Source of the DNA: CALZJC01 sp963781065
Lineage (GTDB): Bacteria; Acidobacteriota; Thermoanaerobaculia; Multivoradales; JAHEKO01
Length of the DNA stretch: 64,000 nucleotides
Direction of reading: 5' to 3'
NCBI GenBank assembly: GCA_963781065.1
Contig: CAWAET010000004.1
Location: 682,001 to 746,000, forward strand
Position 1 is the stretch's first letter. The number at the start of each line of letters is the position of its first letter. Below are positions 50,484-58,112 of the stretch, piece by piece. The notes beneath the pieces were generated by a model, which was not told the DNA's origin, did not search any database, and worked only from the letters and a program-made list of their open reading frames with translations. Both the position numbers and the translations under genes were made by a program.

Positions 50484-51082
50484 GTCGTCGCCTCCGCCAG
50501 CGGCGGCCGGCGGAGCTCCACCGCCGGCTGCTCGACGCGCCCAGCGGCGTACTCGAGGCCGCGATCGAACGCCTTGATGTTCAGCTCCTCGGTGCCGGCC
50601 GGAACCGAGCCCTTGACCGCCTCGCGCATCGCCTCTTCGCTCACCAGGCGGCTGACGCCGGCAAAGAAGCCGACCATGACGATGTTCTGGACGATCGCCC
50701 GACCAAGCTCTTCAGCGATGCGCGTCGACGGCACGCCGTAGGCCGGCTGCCCCTGCTTGAGCTCCGGCCGCACCAGATCCTGCTCGTAGACCAGCAGGCC
50801 GTCGTCGCGCAGCTCGTCGCGGTACTTCTGGTAGCCGTCGCCCGACATCGCCACCAGAATGTCGGGCCGGTGGATGTAGGGATAGAGCACCTCGTTGTCG
50901 TCCACCACCAGGGTGGCGCTGCACGAGGACCCCCGGGCCTCGGGGCCGAAGCTCTGGATCATGGTGGCGTGGCGGCCGGCGTGGATGGCGCAGGCGTGAC
51001 CGATGATGTGGCCGGCCAGCACCACTCCCTGGCCGCCGAAGCCGGTGATGCGGATCTCGGTGCGCGACGCTTCAGCCGGCAT
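50480..51082 (-). CDS. korC: 2-oxoacid:ferredoxin oxidoreductase, gamma subunit
   Basis: 200 residues. RITGFGGQGVVLAGHIIGHA at the N-terminus and MIQSFGPEARGSSCSATLVV are hallmarks of the gamma domain that binds CoA and contacts the alpha subunit. A KorC/VorC-type single domain. Overlaps korB by 11 bp and the next gene by four. Substrate (2-oxoglutarate or branched 2-oxoacids) is inferred from alpha and beta similarity, not proven. Confidence 0.9.
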   Translation of the reverse strand: MPAEASRTEIRITGFGGQGVVLAGHIIGHACAIHAGRHATMIQSFGPEARGSSCSATLVVDDNEVLYPYIHRPDILVAMSGDGYQKYRDELRDDGLLVYEQDLVRPELKQGQPAYGVPSTRIAEELGRAIVQNIVMVGFFAGVSRLVSEEAMREAVKGSVPAGTEELNIKAFDRGLEYAAGRVEQPAVELRRPPLAEATT

Positions 51083-51975
51083 GGATCATCCCTCCTTCGG
51101 GCGGCATTGGCCGGTAGCGCTCGCCCAGGATCTTGCCGTAGTGGCGGTCCATCATCTCGTTGAAGGTCGGTCTCTCCTCGTCCACGAACTTGCCGCAGAC
51201 GATCTTTTCCTGGAAGTCGATGGCGACCTCGCGGGTGTCGGCGCCGTGCCGGATCTCGGCGTTGTCGTGGTAGAAGCGCATGCCGGCGAGACCGGTGCCG
51301 AGCTTGTTGAGCCGCGAGTAGAGAGTGGGGCAGGGCGCGATGACTTCGATCAGGCGGAACCCCTTGCGCTCGATGGCCTCCTCGATCGCCCAGGTCAGCC
51401 GCCGGATGTGCAGCGCGGTCCAGCGCGCCACGTAGGAGGCGCCGCTCGACGCCGCCAGGTGGGGCAGGTTGAACGGCGGCTCGAAGTTGCCGAACGGCAT
51501 CGTCGAGGAGCGGGCGCCGAGCGGCGTGGTGGGGGCGTTCTGGCCGCCGGTCATGCCGTAGATGAAGTTGTTGATCAGGATGACCAGCAGGTCGATGTTG
51601 CGGCGGGCGGCGTGGATGAAGTGGTTGCCGCCGATGCCCACCAGGTCGCCGTCGCCCGAGATCACGGTCACCAGCAGCTCGGGCCGGCCCAGCTTGAGGC
51701 CCGGTGGCGAAGGGGATCGCCCGGCCGTGGGTGGCGTGGAAGCCGTCCAGCTTCATATAGCCGGCGGCGCGGCCCGAGCAGCCGATGCCGGAGACCACCG
51801 AGACCTTGTCCAGGTCGCAGCCGGCCTTCTCGAGCGCCGTGGCGTAGCACTGCACTACCGTGCCGATGCCGCAGCCCGGGCACCACACGTGGGGAATGCG
51901 GTCCATGCGCAGATAGGGCGACAGCGGGTGCTCCATCGGCGGCTGGCGGACCAGTTCGGGGTTCATCTCGCTCAT
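51072..51975 (-). pseudogene. korB: 2-oxoacid:ferredoxin oxidoreductase, beta subunit (single-base frameshift)
   Basis: Expected 300 residues. From the ATG at 51975 the frame reads HVWCPGCGIGTVVQCYATAL and GRAAGYMKLDGFHATHGRAI, then fails at 51700-51702. There a CCC run (GGG in the message) has one base more than needed: dropping one restores ATGLKLGRPELLVTVISGDG. The TPP motif GDGDLVGIGGNH and the segment MTGGQNAPTTPLG follow in the new frame. No other damage is visible. Either a sequencing error in a homopolymer or a recent mutation. The catalytic beta subunit would otherwise be complete. Confidence 0.85.
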
Positions 51976-53129
51976 GACGCCGCCTCCAGGATGGCCTCGA
52001 CGATCACCGCCGGATCGTGGACGGCGCCGCCGCCGTGGAACAGGCCGCCGACCCGCGCCTTGCCGGCCGCGCAGCGCTCGACCTCGAGCACCATCTGGCC
52101 GTAGTTGATCTCCGGCACCAGGAAGCTGCCGGCGCTGCCGGCGAGCTCGCGGATACGCGTCTCGGGGAACGGCCACAGGGCGATCAAGCGCAGAAAGCCG
52201 ACCTTGGCCCCCTGCTGGCGGGCTTTCTGCACCGCCAGCCGCGCTACCCGGGCGGTGATGCCATAGGCCACCACCACCACCTCGGCGTCCTCGGTGCCGT
52301 CCTCCTCGAAGCGGACGATGGCGTCGGCGTTGTCGCGGATCTTGTAGACCAGCCGGCGGACGCAGGTCTCCTGGCACTCGACGCTCATCGCCGGGTAGCC
52401 GCGCTCGTCGTGGGTCAAGCCCGTGGTGTGGAAGCGGTAGCCGTCGCCGGCGCGGGCGAACTCCGGCACCGGCCCGCCGTTGAGGCGATAGGGCTGGAAC
52501 TCCCCCGGAGGCTTGGCGGTCAGCCGCCGGGGCTCGACCTCGATGGTGTCCGCCTCGGGAATGACGACCTTTTCGGTCATGTGGCCGACGCACTCGTCGA
52601 GCATCACCAGCACCGGCACGCGGTAAAGCTCCGCCAGGTTGAAGGCCTCGATGGTCAGGTCGAAGGCCTCCTGCGGCGACTGCGGGCAGAGCGCGATGAC
52701 CTCGTAGTCGCCGTGCGAGCCCCAGCGCGCCTGCATGACGTCGGCCTGGCCGACCATGGTCGGCAGCCCGGTCGACGGCCCGCCGCGCTGCACGTTGACG
52801 ACGACGCAGGGGGTCTCCATCATCGCCGCCAGGCCGATGTTCTCCATCATCAGGCTGAAGCCGGGGCCGCTGGTCACGGTCATCGACTTGGTGCCGGTCC
52901 ACGACGCCCCGACCACCGCCGCCATCGAGGCCAGCTCGTCCTCCATCTGGATGAAGGTGCCGCCGACGGTGGGGAAGCGGCGCGAGATGCGCTCGACCAC
53001 TTCGGTCGACGGGGTGATCGGGTAGCCGGCGACGAAGCGGCAGCCGGCGGCCATGGCTCCCTCGCCGCAGGCGAAATCGCCGTCGAGATAGTGCGCGCCG
53101 GTGAGCACGCCGGTCGGGTCGGCCTTCAT
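51972..53129 (-). CDS. korA: 2-oxoacid:ferredoxin oxidoreductase, alpha subunit
   Basis: 385 residues. GDFACGEGAMAAGCRFVAGY, YPITPSTEVVERI, EDELASMAAVVGASWTG and TSGPGFSLMMENIG are the pyrimidine-binding half of KorA. GLTHDERGYPA near 225 is typical of 2-oxoglutarate types. ATG start; overlaps the delta and beta genes by four bases each. With beta it forms the TPP active site for CoA-dependent oxidative decarboxylation using ferredoxin. Confidence 0.9.
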   Translation of the reverse strand: MKADPTGVLTGAHYLDGDFACGEGAMAAGCRFVAGYPITPSTEVVERISRRFPTVGGTFIQMEDELASMAAVVGASWTGTKSMTVTSGPGFSLMMENIGLAAMMETPCVVVNVQRGGPSTGLPTMVGQADVMQARWGSHGDYEVIALCPQSPQEAFDLTIEAFNLAELYRVPVLVMLDECVGHMTEKVVIPEADTIEVEPRRLTAKPPGEFQPYRLNGGPVPEFARAGDGYRFHTTGLTHDERGYPAMSVECQETCVRRLVYKIRDNADAIVRFEEDGTEDAEVVVVAYGITARVARLAVQKARQQGAKVGFLRLIALWPFPETRIRELAGSAGSFLVPEINYGQMVLEVERCAAGKARVGGLFHGGGAVHDPAVIVEAILEAAS

Positions 53130-53425
53130 GGCTGCGCCTCCCGCGCCGGGCCTTCAGCCTCCCGGTCCGGCACGCTCTTGTAGCTGAAGATGGCGAACTC
53201 GGGGCAGATCATCTCGCACAGGCTGCAGTTGACGCACTCGCCGGTGCGCAGCACTTCGGGCGGGTGGTAGCCCTTGCGGTTGAACCGATTGGCGAGCGCC
53301 AGCACGTCGCGCGGGCAGTACTCGACACAGAAGCCGCAGCCCTTGCAGCGCTCGTCGAAGATCACCAGGTCGCCGCGGGTGCTGGCGACGCGGTGGCTGT
53401 CCAGGGGTTCGCGCCAATACTTCAT
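53126..53425 (-). CDS. korD: 2-oxoacid:ferredoxin oxidoreductase, delta (ferredoxin) subunit
   Basis: 99 residues with two [4Fe-4S] clusters: CKGCGFCVEYCPRDV near 26-40 and CVNCSLCEMICPEFA near 66-80. Relays electrons from the TPP site to external carriers, here probably the Hdr/FlpD proteins of the same operon. 51 bp behind the MarR gene. Confidence 0.9.
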   Translation of the reverse strand: MKYWREPLDSHRVASTRGDLVIFDERCKGCGFCVEYCPRDVLALANRFNRKGYHPPEVLRTGECVNCSLCEMICPEFAIFSYKSVPDREAEGPAREAQP

Positions 53426-53476
53426 CGAAGGTTCTCCCCCGCCGGTCGACCACCCCCTTTGGCGCCGGCAATCGAA

Positions 53477-54103
53477 TCAGGCCGTCTTTCGCCGCTCTCC
53501 TTCGTGCGTGTCGTCCCGCATCCGCTGGTAGGGACAGCCGTCACGCAGGTGGTTCACCGGGCAGATGTCGTCGTAGTAGGCGGAGCAGCGCAGACAGAGG
53601 CCCTCGCCCGAGTCCTGCTGCTTGATCAGCAGCAGCGAGAAGCGCTCGAGCAGGCGGGTGAGCTGCCGCAGGTCTTTCGCGCTGAAGCCATCGAGGACCG
53701 GCTCGAGACGTTGCTCCTTGAGCGCCTCGTAGCGCTTCACCAACTGGCGCCCCTTGCGGCTCGAGGCCAGGATCTTGGCCCGGCGATCGCCGGTCGAGCG
53801 GATGCGCGCCACCAGCCCCAGCCCCTCCAGCTTGTCGATGTTCTTGGTCGCCGCCGGCGCGCTGACGCCGAGGAACTGGGCCACTTCGCCAACCTTGTGG
53901 CTGCCGTTCATGGCGATGAGCTTGAGCAGGTGGAACTGCGGCAGGCTCAGGGGATCGTTGGTGACCTCGCGCAGCACCTTGACCTCGAGCAGATCGCGCA
54001 CCGCCGAGGCGAAGATGTGCGAGTAGCGCAGCAGGGCGAAGTGGTCGCCGCGGTCTTCCCCGACAGGCTTGGGAGCGGAGCTCGTGGCTGTGGGGCGGCT
54101 CAT
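53477..54103 (-). CDS. MarR-family regulator with C-terminal Cys cluster
   Basis: 208 residues. The winged-helix core runs from about 30 to 155 (VGEVAQFLGVSAPAATKNID is the recognition helix region, then RIRSTGDRRAKILASSRKGR is the wing). A C-terminal extension has C170, C173, C181 and C190 (CLRCSAYYDDICPVNHLRDG), a possible Fe-S or zinc site that would make it a redox or oxygen sensor. It heads the Kor-Hdr operon and has a 15-bp perfect palindrome 12 bp upstream of its start, so autoregulation is likely. Confidence 0.85.
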   Translation of the reverse strand: MSRPTATSSAPKPVGEDRGDHFALLRYSHIFASAVRDLLEVKVLREVTNDPLSLPQFHLLKLIAMNGSHKVGEVAQFLGVSAPAATKNIDKLEGLGLVARIRSTGDRRAKILASSRKGRQLVKRYEALKEQRLEPVLDGFSAKDLRQLTRLLERFSLLLIKQQDSGEGLCLRCSAYYDDICPVNHLRDGCPYQRMRDDTHEGERRKTA

Positions 54104-54114
54104 CTGACTCAGGT

Positions 54115-54149
54115 TAGTTAACCAGGTTAGAGTTTAACCTGGTTAACTA
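54115..54149. promoter_or_regulatory. MarR-type operator
   Basis: TAGTTAACCAGGTTA (54115-54129) and TAACCTGGTTAACTA (54135-54149) are perfect 15-bp complements with a 5-bp spacer. The sub-word AACCAGGTTA repeats within. Its AT content stands out. Lies directly before the MarR start and probably covers the promoter of the ten-kilobase operon. The rest of the gap to 54258 shows nothing. Confidence 0.72.
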
Positions 54150-54258
54150 TACTCCTCTTCCACCCATTTGGCAAGGGCCTTTTTTGGGCGGTGTCGCTAC
54201 CTTGTGGGGTAGTCCTCGAGCCACCCGGGTGGGGGTTGTGCCGGGCGATCGCGGCGGC

Positions 54259-56025
54259 CTAGGGGCGTCGGTGCTGGTAGAGCTCGCCGTCGTCGAAGCC
54301 CAGTCGGCGGTAGTAATCACGGGTGCCGACGGCGGAGATCACCGCCAGGTCGGCGAAGCCGGCCTCGGCGGCCAGGGCGGCGGCGCGCTCGATCAGCAGG
54401 GTGCCGAGCCCCAGGTGCTGCGAGCGGCCGGCGCGCCGCTCGCCGAGACCGACCAGCCGGCCGTAGACGTGGACCTCGCGGATCATGGCGCTGCTCGCGA
54501 TCTCGCCGATCTCCACCGGCGCGGCGGGCAGCGAGAGGCGCAGGAAGGCGGCCAGCCGGTCGTCGGGGGTGACGTACTGGAGGAAGCGCTCCTCGCCTAC
54601 CGAGGTCGCGTAACGCGCTTCTCGCAGCTCGAGCTCGCCTGGCTCGACCTCGCGGTGGCGCACCTCGCGCGCCCGGATGTCGCGCGCCGGCAGCCCGCGG
54701 CGGGCGAGCTCGGCCTCGGCCAGCTCGCGGAAGTTGGTCTTGCGGTTGCCGGCGACGATGTCGGTGCCAGGGATGTCGCGGATCACCCGGGTGAGGCGGC
54801 AGTACTCGGGCGTTCGCCGGAGGCACTCGACCAGCACCTCGAGCAGCTCGTCGTGCTCGTAGGGGCGCCAGCGGCCGTCGCGCCAGTAGGCCATCAGCTC
54901 GGCCGACTCGATCAGCGAGCAGGGGTAGATCTTTAGCTCGTCGGGGCGGAAGTCGGGGTCGGCGAAGAGGCGTTCGTAGTCCTCGACGTCGCGCTCGGGA
55001 CAAGAGCCGTAGAGGTTGGGCATCCAGTGGGCGTGGATCTTGAGCCCGGCGCCGCGCAGCAGCCGGACGGCGCGGCGGGTGGCGGCGACGTCGTGGCCGC
55101 GGCGGTTGGCGGCCAGCACCTCGTCGGAGAGGCTCTGGAAGCCGATCTGCACCTTGGTGGCGCCGAGCCGGCGTATGCGCACCACCTCGCCGGCGGTCAG
55201 GTGGTCGGGCCGGGTCTCCACCACCAGGCCGACGCAGCGGGCGGCGCCGGTCTCGTTGCGCCGTTGGGCCTCCGCCAGCTCCTCCCAGCCGGCGGCCTCG
55301 GCGGCGGACCGCCCGTTGTCGTGGATCTCGGCGTGGTCGGCGACGATCCGGTTGTAGTTCCGGTCGATCCTGCGGCCGTCGATCCGCTCGCCGAGCTCCG
55401 CCCACTCCAGGCCGGCGGTGGCCGGCGGGGCCACTTCGCCGTCGCGCCAGCGCGCGAAGTCGTTCAGCGCGTCGAACGACCGCTTGACGAACCAGACCTG
55501 GTACGGCTCGGGGTAGGAGGACCAGGTGCCGCCGAGGACGATGATCTCGGCCTTGTCGACCCGGTGCCCGGTGTGGTGGTAGGCGCGCAGCCGCGACAGG
55601 GTCTGGGCGTAGGGGTCGAAGCGGTGCTGCGCCGCCCGCTGCGCGCCGGGCTCGTCCGAGAGATAGCTCTTGGGCATGCGCACGTCGGAAGGGCAGAAGA
55701 TGCACCGGCCCGGGCAGGGGTGGGGCCGGGTCAGCAGCGTCACCGGCGCCACGCCGCTGGCGGTGCGCACCGGCTTCATCCGCAGCCGGGCGGCGAACTC
55801 GTCCTCGTCGCGGCCCCAGGCGAGGGCCGCGTTCAGGTGGCGGAAGCCACGGATGATCTCGCTCTTCGAGAAGAACCCGCGGCCGTCCTTGGGGTACCGG
55901 CGCAGCGCCTGGCGGTAGCCCTCGCTGTCGATCGCGGCCAGCCGGTCGAGCTCGCCGATCAGCGCCGCGAGTTGGTCTTCGTAGCGCTCGGGAGCGAAGG
56001 CGTAGGTCGTCTTGGGAACGCTCAC
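54259..56025 (-). CDS. elp3: Elp3-type radical SAM/GNAT tRNA uridine-34 modification enzyme
   Basis: 588 residues from the GTG at 56025; an in-frame ATG at 56106 would add 27. Radical SAM cluster near 105-115 (HPCPGRCIFCPSDVRMPKSY, here Cx3Cx2C), IIVLGGTWSSYPEPYQVWFV and CVGLVVETRPDHLT follow as in Elp3. The C-terminal GNAT domain has GLGTLLIERAAALAAEAGFA and RDYYRRLGF. Single-protein Elp3 makes cm5U at the wobble base of tRNAs from acetyl-CoA. Divergent from a Trm9-like methyltransferase gene. Confidence 0.9.
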   Translation of the reverse strand: MSVPKTTYAFAPERYEDQLAALIGELDRLAAIDSEGYRQALRRYPKDGRGFFSKSEIIRGFRHLNAALAWGRDEDEFAARLRMKPVRTASGVAPVTLLTRPHPCPGRCIFCPSDVRMPKSYLSDEPGAQRAAQHRFDPYAQTLSRLRAYHHTGHRVDKAEIIVLGGTWSSYPEPYQVWFVKRSFDALNDFARWRDGEVAPPATAGLEWAELGERIDGRRIDRNYNRIVADHAEIHDNGRSAAEAAGWEELAEAQRRNETGAARCVGLVVETRPDHLTAGEVVRIRRLGATKVQIGFQSLSDEVLAANRRGHDVAATRRAVRLLRGAGLKIHAHWMPNLYGSCPERDVEDYERLFADPDFRPDELKIYPCSLIESAELMAYWRDGRWRPYEHDELLEVLVECLRRTPEYCRLTRVIRDIPGTDIVAGNRKTNFRELAEAELARRGLPARDIRAREVRHREVEPGELELREARYATSVGEERFLQYVTPDDRLAAFLRLSLPAAPVEIGEIASSAMIREVHVYGRLVGLGERRAGRSQHLGLGTLLIERAAALAAEAGFADLAVISAVGTRDYYRRLGFDDGELYQHRRP

Positions 56026-56152
56026 GGTCGCCCGAGGGACCGTGCCTGGTAGAGCAGGCTCTGCGTCAGGGGCCGCGATGATTCCCCGGACGGCGTTCCG
56101 ACGCATCGGACCGAGGATAGCGCGCCGGGTCACGGCGTGGCATCCTCGGTCC

Positions 56153-56953
56153 GTGATCCCCGAAACCGCCGAAGCGCTGCAGCGCATCAACACGGCCTTC
56201 TACGAGGGCCGCGCGGCCGAGTTCAGCGCCACGCGGGAGAAGCCCTGGCCGGCCTGGGAACGGCTGGCGGAGATCGTCGAAGAGCGGGGCAACGACGCGC
56301 CGTGGTCGGTCCTCGACCTTGGCTGCGGTAACGGCCGTCTGGGCCGGTTCTTCGCCGAGCGGTGGGGCGACCGGCTGGACTACGTGGGGGTCGACGCCAG
56401 CGAGCCGATGCTCGAGATCGCCCGGGCGATGAGTCCGGGCGGGCGCTTCCTGCGCCGCGACCTGGTCCGTGAGGGGCTACCCGACGAGCTGCCGGGCGAG
56501 CCCTACGCCCTGGTCTGCGCCTTCGGCCTCCTCCACCACCTGCCGGGCCTCGCCAACCGCGCCGCCCTGCTGGCCGCCGCCGCCGACCGCCTGGCGCCCG
56601 GCGGGCTGCTGGCGGCCTCCTTCTGGCAGTTCGGCGCGCACGAGCGGTTTCGCCGCCGCACGGTGCCCTGGCAGGTCCACAATCGGAACGCGCCCGAGCC
56701 GATCGACCCCGGCGATCTCGAGCCGGGCGACGTCCTGCTGGCCTGGGGCGAGGCGCCCACCACCCACGGCCGCACGCCGCCGGTGCGCTACTGCCACTGG
56801 GCGCCGCCCGAGGAGGTCGATCGCCTGCTCGACGGCCTGCCGCTCGAGCCGGTGGCCTCGTTTCTGGCAGACGGGAAGGGGGGCGATCTCAATCTCTATC
56901 GGGTGCTGCGGCGAGCGGAGAACCTGCCGCAGGCGATCACCCACAACGCTTGA
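56153..56953 (+). CDS. Trm9-like class I SAM methyltransferase
   Basis: 266 residues from the GTG at 56153, which begins VIPETAEALQRINTAFYEGR. The pattern INTAFYEGRAAEFSATREKP-WPAW is close to Trm9/ALKBH8 methyltransferases, whose start reads FSxTRxxPWP. SAM motif LDLGCGNGRLGRFFAER near 55-71 and VGVDASEPMLEIA follow. Eukaryotic Trm9 methylates cm5U made by Elongator; here an elp3 gene is divergently adjacent, so synthesis of mcm5U34 is a reasonable hypothesis. Activity is inferred. Confidence 0.75.
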   Translation: MIPETAEALQRINTAFYEGRAAEFSATREKPWPAWERLAEIVEERGNDAPWSVLDLGCGNGRLGRFFAERWGDRLDYVGVDASEPMLEIARAMSPGGRFLRRDLVREGLPDELPGEPYALVCAFGLLHHLPGLANRAALLAAAADRLAPGGLLAASFWQFGAHERFRRRTVPWQVHNRNAPEPIDPGDLEPGDVLLAWGEAPTTHGRTPPVRYCHWAPPEEVDRLLDGLPLEPVASFLADGKGGDLNLYRVLRRAENLPQAITHNA

Positions 56954-56969
56954 CGCTACTAACGCTACG

Positions 56970-56993
56970 GTCGAGATCGTCGACTATCACTAG
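56970..56993 (+). pseudogene. HigB toxin C-terminal remnant
   Basis: The last seven codons before a TAG read VEIVDYH, the usual end of HigB/RelE-type toxins next to HigA. Everything before it is missing and the methyltransferase gene ends 16 bp upstream. The AGGAG after the stop is the HigA ribosome binding site. Confidence 0.4.
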
Positions 56994-57001
56994 GAGTCGT
57001 T

Positions 57002-57181
57002 ATGGCCAAGAACGGCAACCGGGCCGTGACCGCCGACACCGCACTGCGTCTGGCACGGTTCTTCGGCACCAGCGAGCGCTTCTGGCTGAATCTCCAGACG
57101 CGGTTCGATCTTGAGCGCGAAAAAGATCGGCTGGGGGCGTCGCTGGAGAGGCAGGTCGAAGTGCTCGCGAGAGCCGGTTGA
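57002..57181 (+). pseudogene. truncated HigA antitoxin
   Basis: 59 residues, ATG with AGGAG six bases upstream. TADTALRLARFFGTSERFWL and NLQTRFDLEREKDRL match the C-terminal third of the HigA helix-turn-helix family, but the N-terminal DNA-binding helices (about 40 residues) are absent; the start MAKNGNRAV replaces them. With the HigB tail just upstream it is the remains of a HigBA module. The gap up to 57351 holds only the tRNA fragment. Confidence 0.6.
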
Positions 57182-57184
57182 AAA

Positions 57185-57207
57185 CGACCAACGGCTTGGA
57201 AGGCCGT
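57185..57207. repeat. tRNA-Gly(UCC) anticodon-arm fragment, copy 2
   Basis: Identical over 23 bp to 24301-24323 and in the same orientation, four bases after the HigA remnant's stop. A shorter piece (GGAAGGCCGTCA) recurs near 57342. No T arm or acceptor stem follows. Confidence 0.5.
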
Positions 57208-57351
57208 CAGTCGAACAACGGGCCGACGCCTAGCGAGACCCGCAGGCCGCTTCCACTTTGGCCGGCTTCCGGCCCGGTAGCGAGCCGCTGGCTGGCGGGG
57301 TCATCAGAAGTAGCTTCGTCTGAAGCATCGCTCTCCGAGGTAGGAAGGCCG

Positions 57352-57828
57352 TCACTCCCCCGAGCCCAGCTCCTGGTACTCCAGACGCTGGATGAGGTCG
57401 GTCTCGGTCTTGTCGTGGCTGTGCAAACGGTCGAAGAGCTCGTTCAACCGGCGGCGGATGGCCGGGTTCTCGGGCTGGCGGCCCTCTTCGTAGAACATCA
57501 CCGCCTCGGTGATGGCGCGGACGTCGTGCAGCAGATCACGGTGCTCGTCGATGAGGTCGTCGACCCAGCGATCGGCGCGGGGGTGCTTCTCGGATAAGTC
57601 GGTCATCATGCCGCCGTCCTCCTCGAAGCGGAAGTGGCGTACCAGCAGGTGGTGCAGTTCGACCAGGTCCTTGCTGAGCCGAGCGGACCAACCGCGGGCG
57701 GCATCGTCGCCGATGTCCGGACGCGGCTGCTCCAGGAAGCCACGCATCGCGGTGATGGCGGCTTGGAGTTGGCGGTGCTCCTCGAGCACCTGCTGCATCC
57801 ACTGGCGGGCTTTGGTCTCTTCTGGCAT
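57352..57828 (-). CDS. hemerythrin-like protein
   Basis: 158 residues, paralog of the gene at 43776. Matching ligand regions: LEEHRQLQAAI, ELHHLLVRHFRFEEDGGMMT, LIDEHRDLLHDV and LHSHDKTETDLIQRLEYQEL. Both share the QRLEY ending. A solo gene with its own upstream gap (57829-58112) that shows a short palindrome but no other gene. Role in oxygen or nitric oxide binding by family. Confidence 0.85.
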   Translation of the reverse strand: MPEETKARQWMQQVLEEHRQLQAAITAMRGFLEQPRPDIGDDAARGWSARLSKDLVELHHLLVRHFRFEEDGGMMTDLSEKHPRADRWVDDLIDEHRDLLHDVRAITEAVMFYEEGRQPENPAIRRRLNELFDRLHSHDKTETDLIQRLEYQELGSGE

Positions 57829-58112
57829 GGCTTGCTCCTCGTGCTCGCGGTCGATCGGCGGCAGCGGTCGAGACGAACGCCGTCTCGGTCGCTAGGGTGG
57901 CGACGCTCTCTCAGAGGGCCTTTCGCGCGTCGAGTGTACGCGCAAGCTCTTCCGCGGGTCGCACCCAATGAGCTGGTGTCGGTTCGCGGCACGGCTTCGA
58001 CGAAGGGCGCCTGGGTGCGGTGCGGGGCCGTAGGCGGTTGGCGGTGTCGGGTTGCCACCGGCCTCGCCGTGCCCTCGGCGGGGATATATTCAACCCTCCG
58101 CAAACGTTTCCC

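Noticed and set aside
24301..57207. A 33-kb integrative element bounded by the tRNA fragments
   Set aside because: No integrase or mobility gene lies inside, and the contents are housekeeping or pilus operons. Kept only as a weak observation about the repeats.
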